Of a DNA stretch of 7,876 bases, positions 3,888 through 7,876 are shown in pieces. The DNA comes from Sedimentisphaerales bacterium. GTDB taxonomy: Bacteria > Planctomycetota > Phycisphaerae > Sedimentisphaerales > SG8-4. Location of the stretch: positions 1 to 7,876 of the forward strand of contig JAFGJR010000098.1 of the NCBI GenBank assembly GCA_016928975.1, given 5' to 3'. Below the pieces are notes generated by a model that did not search any database, was not told the DNA's origin, and worked only from the letters and a program-made list of their open reading frames with translations. Each line of letters starts with the position of its first letter. Position 1 is the first letter of the stretch. Made by a program: the position numbers and the translations under genes.

Positions 3888-6800
3888 TCAGCGAGGCGCC
3901 AGACTCGCTTCCGCAGTGCCGCCGTAGGCGCCCATGTCGATCCGCAGATTGGCGCCCCCGCGCTCACATAGAGGACTGTTCTGCTCGCATTTCGGTTCGT
4001 TCTCGAACGACAGATCCGGATCGCCCGTATCAATGCATGGGCTGGTCGCGTCGTACCACGACCAGTTCTGCCCGGCCGCGTCCCAGGTCCAGCCCTCGCT
4101 CCTGAGGTGATAGTCGCCCGTCTCCCAGACCGCATCGAACGCCGGGTACACAACGGACGATGGGCTCAACCAGACCCCTCGTCGAACGAACAGTGGATCG
4201 GCGTCGATATTGCCTTCGCCGAGCGAGCCGCCCTCGATGTCACAGTACGCCAGGATGGACGCCGTGCTCTCGATTCTGAGGTTCTGGGCACCGGGATGAT
4301 TGAAGTAGAGAATGGAGCTGTTGGCGGTCACCAAAACGCTGTTGACGCCATAGCCGGTGTTGTCAGCGATCGTGCAATTCTGAATCGTGGGCCTACCGCC
4401 CCAGATTCCGTCTTTGCGATTGCCCACGACGAGGCAGTTGTGGAACGTGGCCCGGTTGACGCGTGTGAATCTGCCACCGCGCTGCTCCCACATCGTCACG
4501 CCGGTGCCATTGCCGGCGATCTCACTGCGTGCGATTGTGGGATCGGCCTGGTCCCAGAGCTTGATCCCCGCGGAGGCATGGCCCGTGATCGTGCAGTTGG
4601 AGATTGTGGGTGAGGAGGCTCCGCAATAGATTCCGAAGCTCCCGCCACGGATCGTGAAGCCGGACAGCACGGAGTTGCTGTCCTCCCCGTCAGCGAACGT
4701 CACGAGCTGGCCTGCACCTTCAAGGATCGTGTTGGCGCAAACGTGGCGGTCCCGCGCGTCCGTCGAGGTGACGGTCACCGCCCTGCCGCGGAAGCAGAGT
4801 TTCTCGTGATAAGTCCCTTCCTTGACCGCGATGACATCGGTATCGCTGGCGGCATCGATGGCGTGCTGGATGTAGTCGTAGCACGTTCCGGTCGCGAGGT
4901 TCTCGACCGGGCCGCTGGCCACGGTGTAGCCGAATTCCAGGGAGATGCTCCAGACGCGGCTCGACCGCTGCCACGTGATGGTCGTCCCATCCACTTTCGG
5001 CGCGCTGCCATAGAACCATGTATAGCCCTCCCCTTCAAAGGCAGGCAGCTCGATCGGCACGACGCCATACTCGCGGCTGACACAGCAGGCACGAATCTCG
5101 CCGCCGTCTTCGCTCCCGTAGCTGAAGGCAATCAAGGCTCCATCGATATCCGGTTGCGTCTGCATGCCGCGTGTGGCGTCCACCTTGAACTCGCGAATCG
5201 CATTGGGGTCAGAGATATCCGCGCCGTATATGTCGCCCATGTCGTCCCGTTCGTCCGTCCACACCACGAGGTGCCCCGAGACCGCGGGGTCGCGCTGTCG
5301 TAGCGGCGCCGTGCAGATGGGGAACGTTCGGATACGACTGAGGTCGGAGATGTCCGCACCGAAGATGTCGCCGTCGTGCTCCCACACGACGATATTGCCG
5401 CTGATGTCGAGCATGTCCGCGTATGCCCTGCGGAAGTCCACGTACGGGTACGGGGGACAGCGTCCTGCCTGCTCGGCGATGGTGAAATAGACCGGCCTGG
5501 CTGGATCGGTCATATCTACGCCACAGAGGTCGTACCAGGCTCGATCATATCCCGTGAGATCACGAGTATTCACGCCATGAAACTCGAGCCAGACGATTCT
5601 GTTGCCGGAGATGGCGGGATAGCCGTACGAGTCGGCCTGTGTCGCCTGGCGCAGGTACCGCGGCGTTCCGACGGCCAGATCAGCCCAGAAGATGCTGGTG
5701 CAGACCGGCTCGTAGTACACGCCTTGACCACCCCACCAGACAACCAGGTCGCCGTCGATCCTGGGCATGGTGTCGGTGCCGCCACCTTCGAAGGTCACAA
5801 CCTTGTCGGTCCGGGTGTCCAGGCAGTTGATGACCCAGGAGGTGTCCAGCGAGTCTCCCGCTGCATAGACGATTCTCGTCCCCGAGGTATCCGGATAGTA
5901 AGCGAGCTCCTTCGCGGAATCCGTCTGGAGGACTGACCTGGTGTAGCACGTGAATGTGGAGGTCTGGAGTCTCACCGTATCCGGCCCGCTGGAGACGAAA
6001 CCATCACTGACCACGAGCTGGAACACGTAGATGCCCGGCGTTCCGCTCAGGAAGAACGGAGAAGCAGAGTCGGCGTTCAGGAGCGTTACACCCGGTCCTT
6101 CGATCTGGGTCCAGGTGTAAGTGAGCCGGTCCATCGGGTCGCCGTCGTGCGAGGCGGATCCATCCAGGGCGACCATCGCGGGGACGGCCACCAGCGAATC
6201 CGACCCCGCATTTGCGACGGGAGCCGCATTGCCGACGATGACAAGGACTTCGTCCGCCTTGCTCATGTACTGGCCGTCACCGACCACCAATTCGAACCTG
6301 TACCAGCCCAAGTCTGCCGGGGTGAATGCGGGCTGCACGGCCGTCGCGTCCGTGAGCTCGACGGCGGACCCGTCCTTCTGGGTCCACCGGTAGGTCTTGA
6401 CGCCATTCGGGTCGGAGAAGTAGCTGTCCCCGCCGTCGAGCGTGATCGGCTGGGGAGCCAGCACGTGCTGGTCTGCACCGGCGACGGCCAGCGGCTTGAC
6501 GTACCCGACGTACTCATCGGCGCCGATGTCCACGCGCACGGCGAATATGCGAGGGTCCTCGTCGATGTCGCGGCGGCCCGAGGCAGGTATCGTGACCGGG
6601 TCGCCGGCGCTAATGCAGGGGGAGTCGGCAGAGATGCGATAGGTGTTGTTCCACACGTCCACGAACCGCGGGTCCTCCGAGATGTTGCCGAACTGCCCCG
6701 TCCAGTCGGCGCTGTCACCGAACACGGAGTCACCGGTGCGGGAGTCCTGCGTGCCATAATTGCCGGGCGTGTTGTTCCAGACATCGTTGAACCGGATCAG

Positions 6801-7646
6801 GTCCTTGTGCGGCCGTACAACACAGTACAGGCCGCCCCCCGATTCGGCCCCGCAGATGACGTTATTGGCGACGGTCAAATCCTCGTCGTAACCGAACTCG
6901 GCATAGACATTCCCGCCACAACCATAGTCGGGGTACAGACTGCAATCGTTGGCAACGATCGTGTTGTTCACGAGGCAGCCAAAACCGATGTACACACCGC
7001 CTCCGTAACCGGCGGAATTGTGATAGATGATGTTGTTGGCGACGATACCTTCATACACGCAGATCCCACCCCCTTCAAAAGCCGAATTGTTGTAGATCAC
7101 ATTGTGCGTGATCGTACACCCGGACACTGCGTATATGGCGCCGCCGAATGAGTATTCGAGATAGAAGGTGTCATCCACCATCTCCTCTCTGAACGGCATG
7201 TGATTGCCCCTGATTACATTGCGGGTGATGGTCGGCGAGCCCCATCGGCAGCAGATGCCTCCCCCCGTGAAGAACTTGTAGGACCCCTCAGACCCCTCCT
7301 CCAGCGTGCCTACACCGCCGGTGATGGTGAAGCCAGTCAGGACGGCCTCGGACGTCTCGCCGTTCTCGAAGGTCACGACGGTCCCATCTCCATCGGCGTC
7401 GATGATCGTGTACCCCACGATTTTGGGATCGTTTGGATCGGTGCTGGTCAAGACGACGTTCTTGCCGCTGAAGTTGATCGTCTCATAATACACGCCGGGA
7501 GAGACGATGACCGTGTCACCATCGGTGCAATCGCTGATCGCTTGTTGGATCGAGCGATACTGAGCGGGAACCCGTCGCACAGCCGCCGGGGACACCGAGC
7601 TCAGAACAGCCAACCCAATGAGACCGTCCCACAGCACGTTCTTCAT
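3888..7646 (-). CDS. Large secreted protein: beta-helix, two PKD domains, seven-unit propeller, beta-helix
   Basis: This is a 1252-residue exported protein with no enzyme motif that I recognise. Residues 1-22 form a short signal peptide (hydrophobic LIGLAVLSSVSPAA). Residues about 26-381 are a right-handed parallel beta-helix: SIQQAISDCTDGDTVIVSPG opening, many TITxNxIxxN and GGGxxxY rungs, closing DIGADEYVG at 373-381. Two PKD-type domains follow (about 385-472 and 475-564), each with a WTQ core (Trp421, Trp512) and LDG/DG motifs. Residues about 580-905 hold seven units of the type (I/V)-x-G-x-x-(I/V)-x-(W/F/Y), at about 586, 630, 679, 748, 789, 834 and 885, as in TolB-like propellers. A second beta-helix (about 909-1252) opens with YIQHAIDAASDTDVIAVKEG and ends IDMGAYGGTAEAS near the stop. 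There is no dockerin, sorting signal or C-terminal membrane helix, so it is probably released or non-covalently surface-bound. The start is supported by AGGAAAGGG (complement of 7654-7662). Glycan binding or adhesion is inferred. Confidence 0.9.
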   Translation of the reverse strand: MKNVLWDGLIGLAVLSSVSPAAVRRVPAQYRSIQQAISDCTDGDTVIVSPGVYYETINFSGKNVVLTSTDPNDPKIVGYTIIDADGDGTVVTFENGETSEAVLTGFTITGGVGTLEEGSEGSYKFFTGGGICCRWGSPTITRNVIRGNHMPFREEMVDDTFYLEYSFGGAIYAVSGCTITHNVIYNNSAFEGGGICVYEGIVANNIIYHNSAGYGGGVYIGFGCLVNNTIVANDCSLYPDYGCGGNVYAEFGYDEDLTVANNVICGAESGGGLYCVVRPHKDLIRFNDVWNNTPGNYGTQDSRTGDSVFGDSADWTGQFGNISEDPRFVDVWNNTYRISADSPCISAGDPVTIPASGRRDIDEDPRIFAVRVDIGADEYVGYVKPLAVAGADQHVLAPQPITLDGGDSYFSDPNGVKTYRWTQKDGSAVELTDATAVQPAFTPADLGWYRFELVVGDGQYMSKADEVLVIVGNAAPVANAGSDSLVAVPAMVALDGSASHDGDPMDRLTYTWTQIEGPGVTLLNADSASPFFLSGTPGIYVFQLVVSDGFVSSGPDTVRLQTSTFTCYTRSVLQTDSAKELAYYPDTSGTRIVYAAGDSLDTSWVINCLDTRTDKVVTFEGGGTDTMPRIDGDLVVWWGGQGVYYEPVCTSIFWADLAVGTPRYLRQATQADSYGYPAISGNRIVWLEFHGVNTRDLTGYDRAWYDLCGVDMTDPARPVYFTIAEQAGRCPPYPYVDFRRAYADMLDISGNIVVWEHDGDIFGADISDLSRIRTFPICTAPLRQRDPAVSGHLVVWTDERDDMGDIYGADISDPNAIREFKVDATRGMQTQPDIDGALIAFSYGSEDGGEIRACCVSREYGVVPIELPAFEGEGYTWFYGSAPKVDGTTITWQRSSRVWSISLEFGYTVASGPVENLATGTCYDYIQHAIDAASDTDVIAVKEGTYHEKLCFRGRAVTVTSTDARDRHVCANTILEGAGQLVTFADGEDSNSVLSGFTIRGGSFGIYCGASSPTISNCTITGHASAGIKLWDQADPTIARSEIAGNGTGVTMWEQRGGRFTRVNRATFHNCLVVGNRKDGIWGGRPTIQNCTIADNTGYGVNSVLVTANSSILYFNHPGAQNLRIESTASILAYCDIEGGSLGEGNIDADPLFVRRGVWLSPSSVVYPAFDAVWETGDYHLRSEGWTWDAAGQNWSWYDATSPCIDTGDPDLSFENEPKCEQNSPLCERGGANLRIDMGAYGGTAEASLAPR

Positions 7647-7731
7647 GGCTTACCCTTTCCTCTCGAACCCATCCTGCACTACACCGTGTCCGCCTGTGAC
7701 CGTTGATCCCGCCTCCAGGAACCCCGCGCAG

Positions 7732-7750
7732 AACTGCCTTGCGCAGTTTT
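7732..7750. other. Small inverted repeat followed by T-run
   Basis: AACTGC (7732-7737) and GCAGTT (7743-7748) are perfect complements around CTTGC, and the plus strand continues TTTT through 7750. It resembles a minimal intrinsic terminator on the plus strand, but no plus-strand gene ends here. On the minus strand it would form a hairpin in the leader of the beta-helix gene. Direct repeats GCGCAGAACT / GCGCAGTTTT overlap it. Confidence 0.3.
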
Positions 7751-7876
7751 ATATCATAGGAATAGTATCGGCAGGTTGGGCTGGCAAGTCAAGATCAGAA
7801 GGGGCGGCGAAGACGCTGTTGGCGATTGTGGGTTTGGTGTCGCCTGCGAGTTCCATACCGACGCCGAGATTCCATA
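7749..7876 (-). CDS. C-terminal fragment of a gene entering from the right edge
   Basis: A minus-strand frame is open from the right edge to TAA at 7751-7749, giving 41 complete codons. It reads WNLGVGMELAGDTKPTIANS, then VFAAPSDLDLPAQPADTIPMI and stop. Third positions are mostly G or C in the first 30 codons, as expected for coding DNA in this genome; the two competing minus frames look worse. The tail is Pro/Ala/Asp-rich. No family is recognisable from this piece. The stop lies 102 nt upstream of the beta-helix start on the same strand, so the two may be co-transcribed. The fragment is short, and a chance open frame cannot be excluded. Confidence 0.45.
   Translation of the reverse strand, partial: WNLGVGMELAGDTKPTIANSVFAAPSDLDLPAQPADTIPMI
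7764..7792 (-). promoter_or_regulatory. Candidate promoter of the beta-helix gene
   Basis: On the minus strand TTGACT (complement of 7787-7792) and GATACT (complement of 7764-7769) are separated by 17 nt, close to the sigma-70 pattern. Transcription would start near 7757, giving a leader of about 110 nt to the ATG at 7646. It overlaps the last codons of the putative upstream gene, so either it is an internal promoter or one of the two calls is wrong. Confidence 0.35.

Noticed and set aside
6147..7151. 334-codon plus-strand ORF opposite the beta-helix gene
   Set aside because: It is antisense to a clear 1252-codon gene with recognisable domains. It has Val/Asp/Arg-rich shadow composition and no domain.

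Overview
The window is high-GC DNA that reads like an environmental bacterium of the Planctomycetota, probably the Phycisphaerae/Sedimentisphaerales side. This placement is an inference from three features. There is a long secreted beta-helix/PKD/propeller protein ending in the motif IDMGAYGGTAEAS. An M48 peptidase carries a C-terminal zinc ribbon of the form CxCG..L.VP..G..V.CPxCG..L, a pattern I associate with planctomycete proteins. Short palindromic repeats lie between the genes. No rRNA, tRNA, CRISPR array, insertion sequence or phage gene was seen.

Left part (1-1079), mostly minus strand and gene-poor. A partial gene for a membrane-anchored or secreted hypothetical protein runs off the left edge (1-199). 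Upstream of it, on the same strand, is a small putative lipoprotein gene with an excellent ribosome binding site that appears broken by a one-base frameshift (450-655). Around these lie a 10-nt-period tandem repeat (407-438), a REP-like double hairpin with TGTAGC/GCTACA ends (679-739) and another inverted repeat (783-800).

Central part (1080-3840), plus strand. A 16-codon leader ORF has its Shine-Dalgarno sequence in a hairpin loop. It is followed by a TFIIB-type zinc-finger protein with two repeats, the second lacking one Cys ligand. Next come a candidate promoter with a perfect TATAAT, a 27-residue single-span microprotein, LemA, and an HtpX-like M48 metalloprotease with an extra C-terminal zinc ribbon. 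LemA next to an M48 peptidase is a recurrent bacterial pair at the inner membrane. Here it comes with a microprotein and two zinc-binding cytoplasmic domains, and together these could form a small membrane proteostasis or stress module. That joint role is inferred.

Right part (3888-7876), minus strand, convergent with the M48 gene. A 1252-residue exported protein has the order beta-helix, two PKD domains, a seven-unit TolB-like propeller, and a second beta-helix. The two beta-helix modules open with related sequence, which suggests internal duplication. Upstream of it, the last 41 complete codons and the stop of another minus-strand gene enter from the right edge, and a candidate promoter overlaps that gene's end.
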